A stretch of 64,000 nt of DNA from Thiodiazotropha sp050305635 (lineage in GTDB: Bacteria; Pseudomonadota; Gammaproteobacteria; Chromatiales; Chromatiaceae). The stretch spans positions 1 to 64,000 of the forward strand of contig JBNLFS010000096.1 in the NCBI GenBank assembly GCA_050305635.1, given 5' to 3'. The position numbers were made by a program, and so were the translations under genes. Positions 1-9,419 of this stretch are shown piece after piece. Numbering within the stretch: position 1 is the stretch's first letter; the number at the start of each line of letters is the position of its first letter. The notes beneath the pieces are model-generated. The model had not been told where the DNA came from. It did no database searches and saw nothing but the letters and a program-made list of their open reading frames with translations.

Positions 1-40
1 ATTAACAACGGAACACAATCCAAAACCAGATGTCGATGCG

Positions 41-1495
41 ATGAGTGAAGAGATTCTGATCAACGTCACCCCCCCGGAAACCCGTGTGGCTGTGATAGAA
101 AACGGGGTGGTGCAGGAGATTATCATCGAACGCTCCGGCAAGCGTGGTCTGGTGGGAAACATCTACAAAGGTAAGGTCTGCCGGGTGCTCCCCGGGATGC
201 AGGCCGCGTTTGTCGATGTCGGCCTGGAGCGGGCCGCCTTTCTGCATGTCTCGGACATCGGGGACACCTCCGACAAGCCCCGCACCGACAATATCTACGA
301 ACTCCTGCGGGAGGGACAGTATGTCATCGTCCAGGTGCTCAAGGATCCGATCGGAACCAAGGGCGCGCGCCTGACCACCAACATTTCGATTCCCTCCCGG
401 CACCTGGTGTTCATGCCCTCCCTCGGCAACATGGGGATCTCCCAACGCATCGAGGCGGAGGACGAGCGCCAGCGACTGCGGGAACTGCTCAACCAGGTGG
501 CGGAGACCGGGGAGATCAGTGGCGGCTACATCGCGCGCACCGCCGCCGAAGGCGTCGACGAGTCGTCCCTGAAAGCGGACATGCGTTTTCTGGCGCGGCT
601 GTGGGCCTCGATTCAGGATCGCAGCAAAATCGCCAAGGGGATCGAGCTGATCCATGAGGACCTCTCCCTGCCGCTGCGCTCCCTGCGGGATCTGGTCGGC
701 CCGGATGTGGAGAAGGTGCGTATCGACTCCAAGGAGACCCATCAGAAGGCGATCAATTTCGCCCAGAAATTCATTCCGGACGTCAAGCACCGTATCGAAT
801 ACTACCCCGGAGAGCGGCCCCTGTTCGATCTCTATGGCGTGGAGGATGAGATTCAAAAGGCTCTGGAACGCAAGGTGCAGCTCAAGTCCGGCGGACACCT
901 GGTGATCGATCAGACCGAGGCGATGACCACCATCGACGTCAACACCGGCGCCTTCGTCGGTCATCGCAACCTGGAAGAGACCATCTTCAAGACCAACCTG
1001 GAGGCGGCCCAGGCGATCTGCCGTCAGCTGCGGCTGCGCAACCTGGGCGGCATCATTATCATCGACTTCATCGACATGCTCGATCCGGAACATCGCCGCC
1101 AGGTGCTGCGCGCCCTGGAGAAGTGTCTGGCCCATGACCATGCCCGCACCCAGATCACCGAGGTCTCCTCCCTGGGCCTGGTGGAGATGACCCGCAAACG
1201 CATCCGCGAGTCCCTGGAACATGTGCTCTGCGAGCCCTGCCCCTGCTGTGCCGGGCGGGGTTCGGTGAAGACTGCCGAGACCACCTGCTACGAAATCTTT
1301 CGCGAGATCCTGCGCGAGTCCCGTCAGTTCGACGTGGAATCCCTGCTGGTGCTGGCCTCCCAGGAGGTGGTGGATCGGCTGCTGGACGAGGAATCCACCC
1401 ACCTGGCCGAGCTGGAGCAGTTCATCGGTCATCCCATCAAACTCCAATCGGAACAGCTCTACAGCCAGGAACAGTACGATGTCGTATTGATCTGA
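41..1495 (+). CDS. rng: Ribonuclease G
   Basis: RNase E/G family endoribonuclease (484 aa; E. coli RNase G is about the same size) that in known relatives matures the 5' end of 16S rRNA and takes part in mRNA turnover. The N-terminus MSEEILINVTPPETRVAVIE matches the family start, so ATG 41 is preferred although no clear Shine-Dalgarno precedes it. An S1 RNA-binding domain covers about residues 36-120. The two catalytic metal-binding aspartates are visible in TIDVNTGAF (about 297) and IIIDFIDML (about 340), and the zinc-link cysteines in CEPCPCCAGRG (about 397-403). The long C-terminal scaffold of RNase E is absent, which separates Rng from Rne. It heads an rng-yhdP-nit-tldD-pmbA run, a conserved gammaproteobacterial order; the usual upstream maf gene would lie outside the window. 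Confidence 0.95.
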   Translation: MSEEILINVTPPETRVAVIENGVVQEIIIERSGKRGLVGNIYKGKVCRVLPGMQAAFVDVGLERAAFLHVSDIGDTSDKPRTDNIYELLREGQYVIVQVLKDPIGTKGARLTTNISIPSRHLVFMPSLGNMGISQRIEAEDERQRLRELLNQVAETGEISGGYIARTAAEGVDESSLKADMRFLARLWASIQDRSKIAKGIELIHEDLSLPLRSLRDLVGPDVEKVRIDSKETHQKAINFAQKFIPDVKHRIEYYPGERPLFDLYGVEDEIQKALERKVQLKSGGHLVIDQTEAMTTIDVNTGAFVGHRNLEETIFKTNLEAAQAICRQLRLRNLGGIIIIDFIDMLDPEHRRQVLRALEKCLAHDHARTQITEVSSLGLVEMTRKRIRESLEHVLCEPCPCCAGRGSVKTAETTCYEIFREILRESRQFDVESLLVLASQEVVDRLLDEESTHLAELEQFIGHPIKLQSEQLYSQEQYDVVLI

Positions 1496-1520
1496 GCCGT
1501 CCTGCCCCTGCGCGCGCTCC

Positions 1521-4500
1521 ATGTTGCACATCGCTAAAATTCTGCACACCAAGTTCTGGCAACTGCTGGCCTGGCTGGTGATTCTGTGTGCCGTGGTGGT
1601 GAGTGTGATGCGCTACGCACTGCCGCATATGGATCTCTCCTCCTATCGTGCGGAAATCGAACGGGTGGTGGAGGAAAAGGCGGGTCTGCCATTGCGCATC
1701 GGTTCGATCAGTGCGGAGATCAATGGGGCGCATCTGACCCTGAAGCTGACCGATGTCAGCGCTTTGGATCCACACACCGGAAATCCGAGACTCACCACAC
1801 CGCAGGTCTATGTCACAGTGCGTCTGCTCAGCTCACTGTTGAGCGGGCGGTTGCAGTTGGGGGATGGGCGCCTGGTTGGCACCCGGCTCAAGGTGACTCA
1901 CCATCCCGACGGTACCTTCAGCCTGTACGGCTTTGGTGCTTCCAGCGGGAGTGAATCCGGGGCGGTAACCGAACTTCTGCTGGGGCAGAATCATCTGCGC
2001 CTGCAGGACACGGAGATTCTCCTCAGCGGTTCGGTGGCGGGGCGCCGCCCCCCCTTGCATTTGAGCGGCGCGGTGGTGGACCTGATCAATGACGGACTGC
2101 GTCATCAGCTCTCGGTCAGCAGCCGGGTTGGTGAAAAAGACCGCCAGCGGATACGCCTGGTGGCCGATCTCAAACAACCCGATGGCGCCTCATGGGCCAT
2201 GGAGGGGGCGTTTTACCTGAAAGCGGAGAATCTACAGCTGGGGGGACGCCTGGATGACTGGCTGCCCCAGGGATTGCGGGTCGAGGGGGCCGATGCCAGT
2301 GTCGAGGTGTGGGGGGCGCTGGCTGGTGGACGGCTGCAACACCTTGAAGGCAATGGGGCATTGCGACAACTGCGGATGTTTGGTGCGGAGGAGGGTGATC
2401 CGTTTGAACTCAACGAGCTGAGCGCCGCGTTTCGATTGGAGCAGCGTCCTGCCGGTTGGTGGTTGGGACTGGATCGCCTCTCCCTCAGCCGACCCGGCGA
2501 AGTGTGGCCGGCGGGACGCATGGATCTCGCCTGGCGGGCGTCTCCCGGGGATACCGGGTTGCACCTGCAGGCCGACTATCTCGCGCTCAAGGGTATTTAC
2601 GATTTTCTCGCGATGCTGCAACTGCAGGATGCGGAATGGCACAGCGCACTGATGGCTCTGGAACCCCGGGGGGATGTGCGCCAGCTCGATTTCTCCTGGC
2701 AGCATAACGAAGCGTCCGGATCGGACTGGCGGCTGCGGGCCGAAGTGGATGACTTTGCCGTCAAACCCTGGCACAGCGTCCCCGGTATTCAGGGTGTACA
2801 CCTGGCCATCGACGGCAGCCAGTCCGGGGGGGGGATGAAACTCAGCGGCGACGAGGTGGTGCTCGATTATGCGCAGTTGTTCCGCCAGCCACTCTACGCG
2901 GATTCGATCGCAGGGGATTTCTTGTGGCATTTCGACCCTGTGCAGGGGCTGCGATTGCAAACGGACCGGCTGGCCATGAGCAACCCGGATCTGCACACCC
3001 TGTCCCGGGTGGATGTCACCATTCCGCTCTCCGGGCAGGACCTGTTCACGGACATCCAGACCGATTTCTGGGACGGGCGCGGGGCGAGCAAGAGCGACTA
3101 CCTCCCCGTCTCGGTAATGCCTCATGACCTGGTGCAGTGGATCGACAACTCGGTGGTCGATGGGCATGTGACCAGCGGCAGTTTCCTCCTCTACGGACCG
3201 GTCAACCGGTTTCCCTTCAAACATCAGGAAGGCCGTTTCGAGGTCTTGTTCGGGGTCGAGAACATGCTGCTCGACTACATGCCCGGCTGGCCGGAGCTGA
3301 CCGATGCGCTGGCGGAGGTGCATTTCATTAATAACGGGCTGCAGATGCGCCTCATGGACGGGCGTATGCTCTCAAGCCGGCTGCAGGACGTGTCGTTGCG
3401 GATCGACCAACTGCGCAATCCGACACCGCTGCTGATACAGGGGCTGGCGAAGGGGCCGTTTAAGGATCTGATGTCGATCCTGGGGGACACGCCGCTGCGC
3501 AAGGACTTCAAGTCCTTCGTCGAGGCGGTCTCGGTGGGGGGGGATATCAGCACCCGACTCGATCTGGCGATTCCGCTCGAGCACGGACGGGGCGCGCTCA
3601 AGGTGCAGGGGGAACTGTCCCTCGATCAGTCTGAGTTGACCGTGCGCGAGATCGATCTGCCGATCCGTACGCTGGAGGGTGTCCTGGACTTCGATCTGTC
3701 CGGCATCCGGGGGCAGGGCATACGCGCCAACCTGTTGGACAGACCGATACAGTTCGATGTGATTCCGGTACATCGCCAGGGACGCGACTGGACCCGGATT
3801 ACCGCTAAGCTGGCGCTGGATATGAAGCGTCTGATCCGCCAGTTCCCGGACTGGGAGCTGGACAATTTTGAGGGCCTCGGCGAGGCGGACGTGGCGTTCA
3901 GCTTCGCCCATCAGGAGAGCCCGGTACCGGTACGCATGGATCTGGAATCGGACCTGGTGGGAGTGGCGGTCAATCTGCCCGATCCCCTGGGTAAACCGGC
4001 CGGTGAGCCGCGCAGACTCGACCTCGGGGTGGATTTCCTGAAGGACCTGAACACCGAACTCAGGGTGCGTTACGGCCAGGATACCCATGCCCTGTGGCGC
4101 TTTTTCGGCGACCACGAGACGCACTGGGTGGCGGCCATCGGTTTTTCCCAGGAACCGCTGAGCCTGGACGGTATCGAGGGGTTTCATCTGAGCGGTGCGG
4201 TACAGCGTCTCGACGCGGATGAGTGGATCGCCTGGGTGAACCGGCAGTCGGGCCGTTCCGGCCGGGCTCTGCCGCGCATCGCCATGGATCTGCGGGTGGA
4301 GCAGCTGATCGCCCTGGGCACGGTTTGCCCGAATACCCGCTTCACCTACAACAATTTTGCCGACGGCTACCGGGTCAATCTCACCTCCGATACGGTGCAG
4401 GGCACGCTACAGATCCCAGGTGATCTGTCCGAGCGTCCGATCCTGGGGCGCTTTGACTACCTCAAGCTCAATCTGCAGGAACTCGCGAGCACCATCACCG

Positions 4501-5405
4501 GAGAACGCGCGACCGAGCAGGAGACGCCGGAAACCCTTGACCCCCGTCAGGTCCCGGCGGTGAATTTTTCCATCGAAAAGCTGTACATCAACGATGATCC
4601 GGTGGGCAAGGGCAATCTCATCTGGAGCAAAGAGCCGGACGGGATTACCATCAACAGCCTGACCCTGGTGGGTAAAAACATCGACTTGTCGGGGCAGGGT
4701 TACTGGCGCAAGACCCTGAGGGGGCACAGCACCGCCTTGAACCTGCAGATGCAGACCCCGAGTCTCGGGGATCTGCAGCAGGAACTGGGGATCACCACCG
4801 GCATCGAGCAGGCGCCGACCCAGGTCAAGGCGGAACTCTACTGGCCCACCTCCCCCCTCGAAATGGGGGCGGACAAACTCTACGGCAGCCTCTGGCTCAA
4901 AGTGGGCAAGGGCCAGGTGAACAATGTGGACCCCGGGATGGGCCGCCTGATCGGGCTGTTCAGTCTGAACGCCCTGGGCAAGCGTCTGGCCCTGGATTTT
5001 TCGGACCTGTTTTCCACCGGGATGGCGTTCGACAGTATCGAAGGTAATTTCAATCTCAACGACGGGGACGCCTACACCACCGATCTGGCGCTGCGCAGTA
5101 CTCTGGCCTCGGTGGATATTCGGGGCCGTACCGGCTTGAGCAGCCGCACCTATGATCAGCGGGTGGTGGTCATACCCAATGTGAGCGCCACCCTGCCCCT
5201 GGTGGGCGCCCTGGCGATCAATCCCTCCGTTGGGGTGGCCCTGGCGCTGACCCAGCAGCTGTTCGGTAAGCAGTTCGACCGTATCGCCATGCGCACCTAC
5301 ATGGTTACCGGGAGTTGGGACAATCCCGAGTTCCGCCAGTTGGAGGATGAGCGGGATCCTAACCGCAAGGATGTGCACATGCCTGAGTTGCCGGGGAGCG
5401 AATGA
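1521..5405 (+). CDS. yhdP: YhdP family AsmA-like envelope protein
   Basis: A 1294-residue protein of the YhdP/TIGR02099 family (E. coli YhdP is about 1266 aa). One N-terminal membrane anchor is visible at residues 11-32 (FWQLLAWLVILCAVVVSVM); the rest is a long periplasmic beta-rich region with DUF3971 and AsmA-like C-terminal sequence. Known relatives act with TamB and YdbH in moving phospholipids from the inner to the outer membrane, probably as a bridge with a hydrophobic groove; that role is family knowledge, not seen here. It starts 25 bp after rng and is followed by the nitrilase gene, the usual neighbours. No frameshift is visible over the whole length. Confidence 0.93.
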   Translation: MLHIAKILHTKFWQLLAWLVILCAVVVSVMRYALPHMDLSSYRAEIERVVEEKAGLPLRIGSISAEINGAHLTLKLTDVSALDPHTGNPRLTTPQVYVTVRLLSSLLSGRLQLGDGRLVGTRLKVTHHPDGTFSLYGFGASSGSESGAVTELLLGQNHLRLQDTEILLSGSVAGRRPPLHLSGAVVDLINDGLRHQLSVSSRVGEKDRQRIRLVADLKQPDGASWAMEGAFYLKAENLQLGGRLDDWLPQGLRVEGADASVEVWGALAGGRLQHLEGNGALRQLRMFGAEEGDPFELNELSAAFRLEQRPAGWWLGLDRLSLSRPGEVWPAGRMDLAWRASPGDTGLHLQADYLALKGIYDFLAMLQLQDAEWHSALMALEPRGDVRQLDFSWQHNEASGSDWRLRAEVDDFAVKPWHSVPGIQGVHLAIDGSQSGGGMKLSGDEVVLDYAQLFRQPLYADSIAGDFLWHFDPVQGLRLQTDRLAMSNPDLHTLSRVDVTIPLSGQDLFTDIQTDFWDGRGASKSDYLPVSVMPHDLVQWIDNSVVDGHVTSGSFLLYGPVNRFPFKHQEGRFEVLFGVENMLLDYMPGWPELTDALAEVHFINNGLQMRLMDGRMLSSRLQDVSLRIDQLRNPTPLLIQGLAKGPFKDLMSILGDTPLRKDFKSFVEAVSVGGDISTRLDLAIPLEHGRGALKVQGELSLDQSELTVREIDLPIRTLEGVLDFDLSGIRGQGIRANLLDRPIQFDVIPVHRQGRDWTRITAKLALDMKRLIRQFPDWELDNFEGLGEADVAFSFAHQESPVPVRMDLESDLVGVAVNLPDPLGKPAGEPRRLDLGVDFLKDLNTELRVRYGQDTHALWRFFGDHETHWVAAIGFSQEPLSLDGIEGFHLSGAVQRLDADEWIAWVNRQSGRSGRALPRIAMDLRVEQLIALGTVCPNTRFTYNNFADGYRVNLTSDTVQGTLQIPGDLSERPILGRFDYLKLNLQELASTITGERATEQETPETLDPRQVPAVNFSIEKLYINDDPVGKGNLIWSKEPDGITINSLTLVGKNIDLSGQGYWRKTLRGHSTALNLQMQTPSLGDLQQELGITTGIEQAPTQVKAELYWPTSPLEMGADKLYGSLWLKVGKGQVNNVDPGMGRLIGLFSLNALGKRLALDFSDLFSTGMAFDSIEGNFNLNDGDAYTTDLALRSTLASVDIRGRTGLSSRTYDQRVVVIPNVSATLPLVGALAINPSVGVALALTQQLFGKQFDRIAMRTYMVTGSWDNPEFRQLEDERDPNRKDVHMPELPGSE

Positions 5406-5575
5406 AGGCGACCCGATGGCGTCTGCGCCGGTGCGTTTTGGACTCCCGTATAGACCGGGTTAAAAACCCCGAAATCATCACGTTAACTGGCGGTCCGCCA
5501 GTTCATGATGCTATGCTCCATATAGCTCCGGGAGGCCCGGAATCCGACGCGTACACAGATCAAGATCCAAGATGA
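5402..5575 (+). CDS. Possible small bridging ORF between yhdP and nit
   Basis: An open frame of 57 codons starts with the ATG inside the yhdP stop (ATGA overlap at 5402-5405) and ends with a TGA that overlaps the nitrilase start in the same way (5572-5575). The predicted peptide begins MKATRWRLRRCVLDSR, is basic at the N-terminus and resembles nothing I recognise. The exact double ATGA overlap would suit translational coupling. Against it, a perfect 9-bp inverted repeat (5485-5503) lies inside the frame, and the composition is unremarkable. It may simply be an intergenic spacer that happens to be open. Confidence 0.25.
   Translation: MKATRWRLRRCVLDSRIDRVKNPEIITLTGGPPVHDAMLHIAPGGPESDAYTDQDPR
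5485..5503. repeat. Perfect short palindrome upstream of nit
   Basis: Arms AACTGGCGG and CCGCCAGTT are perfectly complementary with one base between them; flanking CATCA and TGATG extend the symmetry with a small bulge. There is no U-run after it, so it is not a standard intrinsic terminator. It could be an operator or an RNA processing hairpin ahead of the nitrilase gene. Confidence 0.5.
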
Positions 5576-6393
5576 GTGGTAACAAAAGTCAAGTCGCAGC
5601 CATCCAGATGGCTTCCAGTCCCAATGTCAGTGCCAATCTGCTCGAGGCTGAGCGGTTGATCAGCGAAGCCGCTGAACGGGGTGCCGGTCTGGTGGTCCTG
5701 CCTGAGAATTTCGCCTTCAAGGGTAACAAGGATCAGGAGATGCTGACCCTCTGCGAGGAGTCTCACGACGGTCCCCTGCAGGGTTTCCTCAGCCAGATGT
5801 CGAAACGTCACGGCGTCTGGATCGTCGGAGGCACCATCCCCCTACGCGCTCAGAAGGGCGGTAAGGTGCGCGCCAGCTGTCTGGTGATGAACGATCAGGG
5901 CGAGCAGGTGGCGCGCTACGACAAGATCCATCTGTTCGATGTGCATCTGGTCGAGACCGATGAGCACTATGAGGAATCCGGGACCATCGAGCCCGGTCAT
6001 GAGCCGGTGGTGGTGGATACCCCGTTTGGCCGCCTGGGCGTGGCGATCTGCTACGATCTGCGTTTTCCCGAACTGTTCCGTAAACTGCTGGACATGGGGG
6101 CGGAGATCTTTGTCGTGCCCGCTTCGTTTACCGCGATCACCGGCAAGGCCCACTGGGATACCCTGGTGCGGGCCCGAGCCATCGAAAACCTGGCCTTTGT
6201 GATTGCTGCCGCGCAGGGCGGTTATCACGTGAACGGACGCGAGACCTACGGTCATAGTATGATCGTCGACCCCTGGGGCACGGTGCTGAGCCAGTCTCCC
6301 CGGGGTACGGGGTTTGTGTTGGCCGAACTCGATCGCGAATACCAGAAAACCATACGCAGAACCTTTCCCACCATCGATCACCGGCAGCTCTAG
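5572..6393 (+). CDS. Carbon-nitrogen hydrolase (Nit1/Nit2-like amidase)
   Basis: A 273-residue single-domain nitrilase-superfamily hydrolase. The catalytic triad is clear: Glu45 in VVLPENFAF, Lys118 in RYDKIHLF and Cys160 in AICYDLRFP. The sequence class is the Nit1/Nit2 group (deaminated-glutathione amidase or omega-amidase); in known members this repairs side products of transaminases, with amides as substrate. Which substrate applies cannot be read from the sequence. It sits between yhdP and tldD as in many gammaproteobacteria. Start ATG 5572 overlaps the end of a small upstream open frame. The protein is cytosolic (no signal peptide). Confidence 0.9.
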   Translation: MSGNKSQVAAIQMASSPNVSANLLEAERLISEAAERGAGLVVLPENFAFKGNKDQEMLTLCEESHDGPLQGFLSQMSKRHGVWIVGGTIPLRAQKGGKVRASCLVMNDQGEQVARYDKIHLFDVHLVETDEHYEESGTIEPGHEPVVVDTPFGRLGVAICYDLRFPELFRKLLDMGAEIFVVPASFTAITGKAHWDTLVRARAIENLAFVIAAAQGGYHVNGRETYGHSMIVDPWGTVLSQSPRGTGFVLAELDREYQKTIRRTFPTIDHRQL

Positions 6394-6406
6394 TGTTCTG
6401 GTAGAC

Positions 6407-6550
6407 TAGCAGGCTGTTGAACTTCGCTCAGACGAGTGCAAGACCAGGCGAAAACCGCCGAAAAAGCGCAGTTAACTGAAGTAACTGAGCATTTTGAGGC
6501 GGTTTTCAACGCGGGATCGCACCGTATGAGTAGAATTTCACCAGCCTACT
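6407..6550 (+). repeat. 144-bp MITE-like palindromic element, copy 1
   Basis: Terminal inverted repeats (left AGCAGGCTGTTGAA at 6408-6421; right end complementary, TTCACCAGCCTACT at 6537-6550) enclose an internal dyad formed by GGCGAAAACCGCC and GAGGCGGTTTTC. The same sequence occurs in inverted orientation at 63591-63734, and its right end recurs at 9382-9419. It has no coding capacity. Size, terminal inverted repeats and copy number fit a non-autonomous miniature transposable element or a mobile palindromic repeat. It begins 13 bp after the nitrilase stop and ends 61 bp before tldD. Confidence 0.75.
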
Positions 6551-6610
6551 CGCCCGCCGGGTCACCGCGGGCGAGCCGGATACCCCTTACGATCACAGTC
6601 TGGAATACAC

Positions 6611-8053
6611 ATGTCTGATCTGATTCAAATCGCACAGCAAAATATCCTCACCTCCGCGGGTCTGGCGGAGCGGGACCTGGATCGGATGCTGGGGGAACTC
6701 ACCGGCCCGGGCGTGGATGCGGCGGACATCTACTTCCAAACCAGCCGTCTCGAATCCTGGGTGCTGGAAGACGGCATCATCAAGGAGGGTTCCCACAATA
6801 TCGAACAGGGCGCCGGGATCCGCGTCATCAGCGGTGAAAAGACCGGTTTCGCCTACTCGGACGAATTGCAGCTGCCGGTGCTCACCGAAGCGGCGCGGGC
6901 GGCCCGGGCGATTGCCCGCAGCGGCGCCGAACAGCAGGTGCGGATCAGCGGGGCTCCGGCGCCGCGTCAGCTGTATGAACCGATCAACCCGCTGCCCAGT
7001 CTCAGCGAGGTGGACAAGATCGATCTGCTGCGCCGGGTGGACGCGGAGGCCAGGCGTCTCGACCCCCGGGTCAAGCAGGTCATCGTCAGCCTGGTCGGGG
7101 CGCAGGACATCGTTCTGGTGGCCGACATCGAAGGGCGCCTGAGTGCGGATGTGCGACCCCTGGTGCGCATGAACGTGCATGTGATCGCCGAGCAGGACAA
7201 CCGCCGCGAACAGGGCACCAGCGGCGGCGGAGCCCGGGAGAGCTTCCATTTTTTCCTCGCCGAGGAGCGCGGCCTGGGCTATGCCCGGGAGGCGGTCCGC
7301 CAGGCTCTGGTGAACCTGGAGGCGGTCGAGGCCCCCGCCGGGACCATGCCGGTGGTGCTGGGGCCGGGCTTGCCCGGGGTACTGCTGCACGAGGCGGTGG
7401 GTCATGGCCTGGAGGGGGATTTCAACCGCAAGGGGACTTCCGCGTTCAGCGGCCGCATGGGTCAGAAAGTGGCCGCAGACTGTGTCACGGTGGTGGATGA
7501 CGGCACCCTGCCCGGACGCCGCGGCTCTCTGAACATCGACGATGAAGGCACGCCTTCCCAGTACACTGTGCTGATCGAAAACGGGGTGCTCAAGGGTTAT
7601 ATGCAGGACAAGCTCAACGCGCGTCTGATGAAGGTGGATTCCACCGGTAACGGGCGGCGCGAATCCTATGCTCACCTGCCGATGCCGCGCATGACCAATA
7701 CCTACATGCTGGCGGGGCAGCACAAGCCGGAAGAGATCATCGCGTCGGTCGATCGGGGACTCTACGCGGTCAACTTCGGCGGCGGCCAGGTGGACATTAC
7801 CTCGGGTCGTTTCGTGTTTTCCGCCAGTGAGGCCTATCTGATCGAGAAGGGCAAAATCACCCGCCCGGTCAAGGGAGCCACCCTGATCGGCAACGGGCCG
7901 GATGCGATGAACCGGATCAGTATGGTCGGGGACGATCTCAAGTTGGATGCGGGTGTCGGGGTGTGTGGCAAAGAGGGGCAAAGCGTGCCGGTCGGGGTAG
8001 GGCAGCCGACCCTCAAAATCGACGGTATGACGGTGGGAGGGACCGAGCAGTGA
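6611..8053 (+). CDS. tldD: Metalloprotease TldD
   Basis: TldD subunit (480 aa, usual length) of the TldD/TldE zinc protease. The metal site HEAVGHGLEGD is visible at about residues 260-270. In E. coli the TldD/E heterodimer degrades unfolded peptides and trims the modified precursor of microcin B17, and it is needed for CcdA turnover; the cellular substrate here is unknown. Its partner pmbA (tldE) follows with a GTGA overlap, so the pair is probably translated in a coupled way. yjgA (darP), often found next to pmbA, is not present in the window. Confidence 0.95.
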   Translation: MSDLIQIAQQNILTSAGLAERDLDRMLGELTGPGVDAADIYFQTSRLESWVLEDGIIKEGSHNIEQGAGIRVISGEKTGFAYSDELQLPVLTEAARAARAIARSGAEQQVRISGAPAPRQLYEPINPLPSLSEVDKIDLLRRVDAEARRLDPRVKQVIVSLVGAQDIVLVADIEGRLSADVRPLVRMNVHVIAEQDNRREQGTSGGGARESFHFFLAEERGLGYAREAVRQALVNLEAVEAPAGTMPVVLGPGLPGVLLHEAVGHGLEGDFNRKGTSAFSGRMGQKVAADCVTVVDDGTLPGRRGSLNIDDEGTPSQYTVLIENGVLKGYMQDKLNARLMKVDSTGNGRRESYAHLPMPRMTNTYMLAGQHKPEEIIASVDRGLYAVNFGGGQVDITSGRFVFSASEAYLIEKGKITRPVKGATLIGNGPDAMNRISMVGDDLKLDAGVGVCGKEGQSVPVGVGQPTLKIDGMTVGGTEQ

Positions 8054-9384
8054 TCGACATGGCAGTACGTCAGCAGGAATTGCAGCAACTGGTCGAGGAT
8101 CTGCTGCAGGAGGCCAAACGTCAGGGCGCCTCAGACGCGGAAGCCGCGGTCAGCCGTGATGCGGGGCTCTCCGTGTCGGTGCGGCTCGGGGAGATCGAAA
8201 CCATCGAACATACCCGGGACAACGGTCTGGGCGTGACGGTCTATTTCGGCCAGCGCAAAGGCTCCGCGAGCACTTCGGATCTCTCCCCCCAGGCGATCCG
8301 GGAAACCGTCGAAGCGGCCTGCAACTTTGCCCGCTATACCTCGGAGGATCCCTGCTCCGGTCTCGCGGATGAGGGTCTGATGGCCCGCGATCTGCCCGAT
8401 CTGGATCTCTATCATCCCTGGGATGTGAGCGTCGAGGCGGCGATCGAACAGGCGATCCGATGCGAAACCGCCGCCCGGGACAGCGACCCGAGGATCATCA
8501 ATTCTGAGGGTGCCTCCCTGAACACCCATGACGGTTTGCAGGTCTACGGCAACACCCACGGTTTCATCGGCGGTTATCCGTCCTCCCGGCACAGTCTGAG
8601 CTGTTCCGTGGTGGCTCGGGAAGACGACAGCATGCAGCGGGATTACTGGTATACCCTGGCCCGGCGCGGCGAGCAGTTGCAGAGCGCCGAGGCGGTGGGC
8701 CGTCAGGCGGCGGAGCGCACCCTGGCGCGACTCAAGGCCCGTCGCCTGCCGACCCAGCAGGCTCCGGTGCTGTTCCAGGCGGATGTGGCGGTCGGATTGC
8801 TGCGTAGTTTTATCGGCGCGATTCGCGGCTCCGCGCTCTATCGCAAGGCCAGCTTCCTCCTCGATCATCTGGGAAAACCGGTGTTTCCCGAATTTGTCGA
8901 GATTCATGAAGAACCCCTGCTGCCCGGTGGACTGGCCAGCGCCGCCTATGACGGTGAAGGGGTGGCGACCCGGCGTCAGTCCTTCATCCGGGATGGTGTG
9001 CTGCAGGGTTACGTACTCGACAGTTATGCGGCCCGAAAACTGGGTCTGCAGACCTCCGGCAACGCCGGCGGGGTGCGCAACCTGCGCATCACCAGCGGCA
9101 AACTCGACCGGGCTGGACTGCTGAAAACCCTGGACCGGGGACTCCTGGTCACGGAACTGATGGGCCAGGGAATCAACATGGTCACCGGGGATTACTCCCG
9201 TGGCGCGGCGGGTTTCTGGGTGGAAAACGGTGAGATCCAGTACCCCGTCGAGGAGATCACCATCGCGGGCAATTTGCGGGACATGTTTCTCGGCCTGCGG
9301 GAGATCGGTAGCGATGTGGAGACCCGTACCAGTGTACAAACCGGCTCCTGGCTGATCGATCGGATGATGATCGCCGGCGAGTGA
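8050..9384 (+). CDS. pmbA: Metalloprotease subunit PmbA/TldE
   Basis: PmbA/TldE (about 444 aa), partner of TldD. It is homologous to TldD but lacks the HExxxH zinc site, as usual; family hallmarks include the C-terminal EITIAGNL. Start choice: GTG 8050 overlaps the tldD stop as GTGA and is preceded by GGAGGG at good spacing; ATG 8059 is the alternative. The stop codon TGA (9382-9384) is also the first base triplet of a fragment of the 144-bp repeat, so the present C-terminus (LIDRMMIAGE) may have been set by insertion of that element. Confidence 0.93.
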   Translation: MIDMAVRQQELQQLVEDLLQEAKRQGASDAEAAVSRDAGLSVSVRLGEIETIEHTRDNGLGVTVYFGQRKGSASTSDLSPQAIRETVEAACNFARYTSEDPCSGLADEGLMARDLPDLDLYHPWDVSVEAAIEQAIRCETAARDSDPRIINSEGASLNTHDGLQVYGNTHGFIGGYPSSRHSLSCSVVAREDDSMQRDYWYTLARRGEQLQSAEAVGRQAAERTLARLKARRLPTQQAPVLFQADVAVGLLRSFIGAIRGSALYRKASFLLDHLGKPVFPEFVEIHEEPLLPGGLASAAYDGEGVATRRQSFIRDGVLQGYVLDSYAARKLGLQTSGNAGGVRNLRITSGKLDRAGLLKTLDRGLLVTELMGQGINMVTGDYSRGAAGFWVENGEIQYPVEEITIAGNLRDMFLGLREIGSDVETRTSVQTGSWLIDRMMIAGE

Positions 9385-9419
9385 TCGTACCGTCTGAGTA
9401 GAAATTCAACAGCCTGCTA
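9382..9419. repeat. End fragment of the 144-bp element
   Basis: Thirty-eight bases correspond to the right end of the element at 6407-6550 and are almost identical to the same end of the copy at 63591-63734 (shared core ATCGTACCGTCTGAGTAGAA). Only this end remains. It lies exactly between the convergent pmbA and GGDEF/EAL genes and contains the stop codons of both: TGA at 9382-9384 on + and TAG at 9417-9419 on -. Confidence 0.75.

Noticed and set aside
2..1552. 516-codon open frame on the - strand antisense to rng
   Set aside because: It mirrors rng codon by codon, has no family resemblance and arises from the GC-rich third positions of the real gene.
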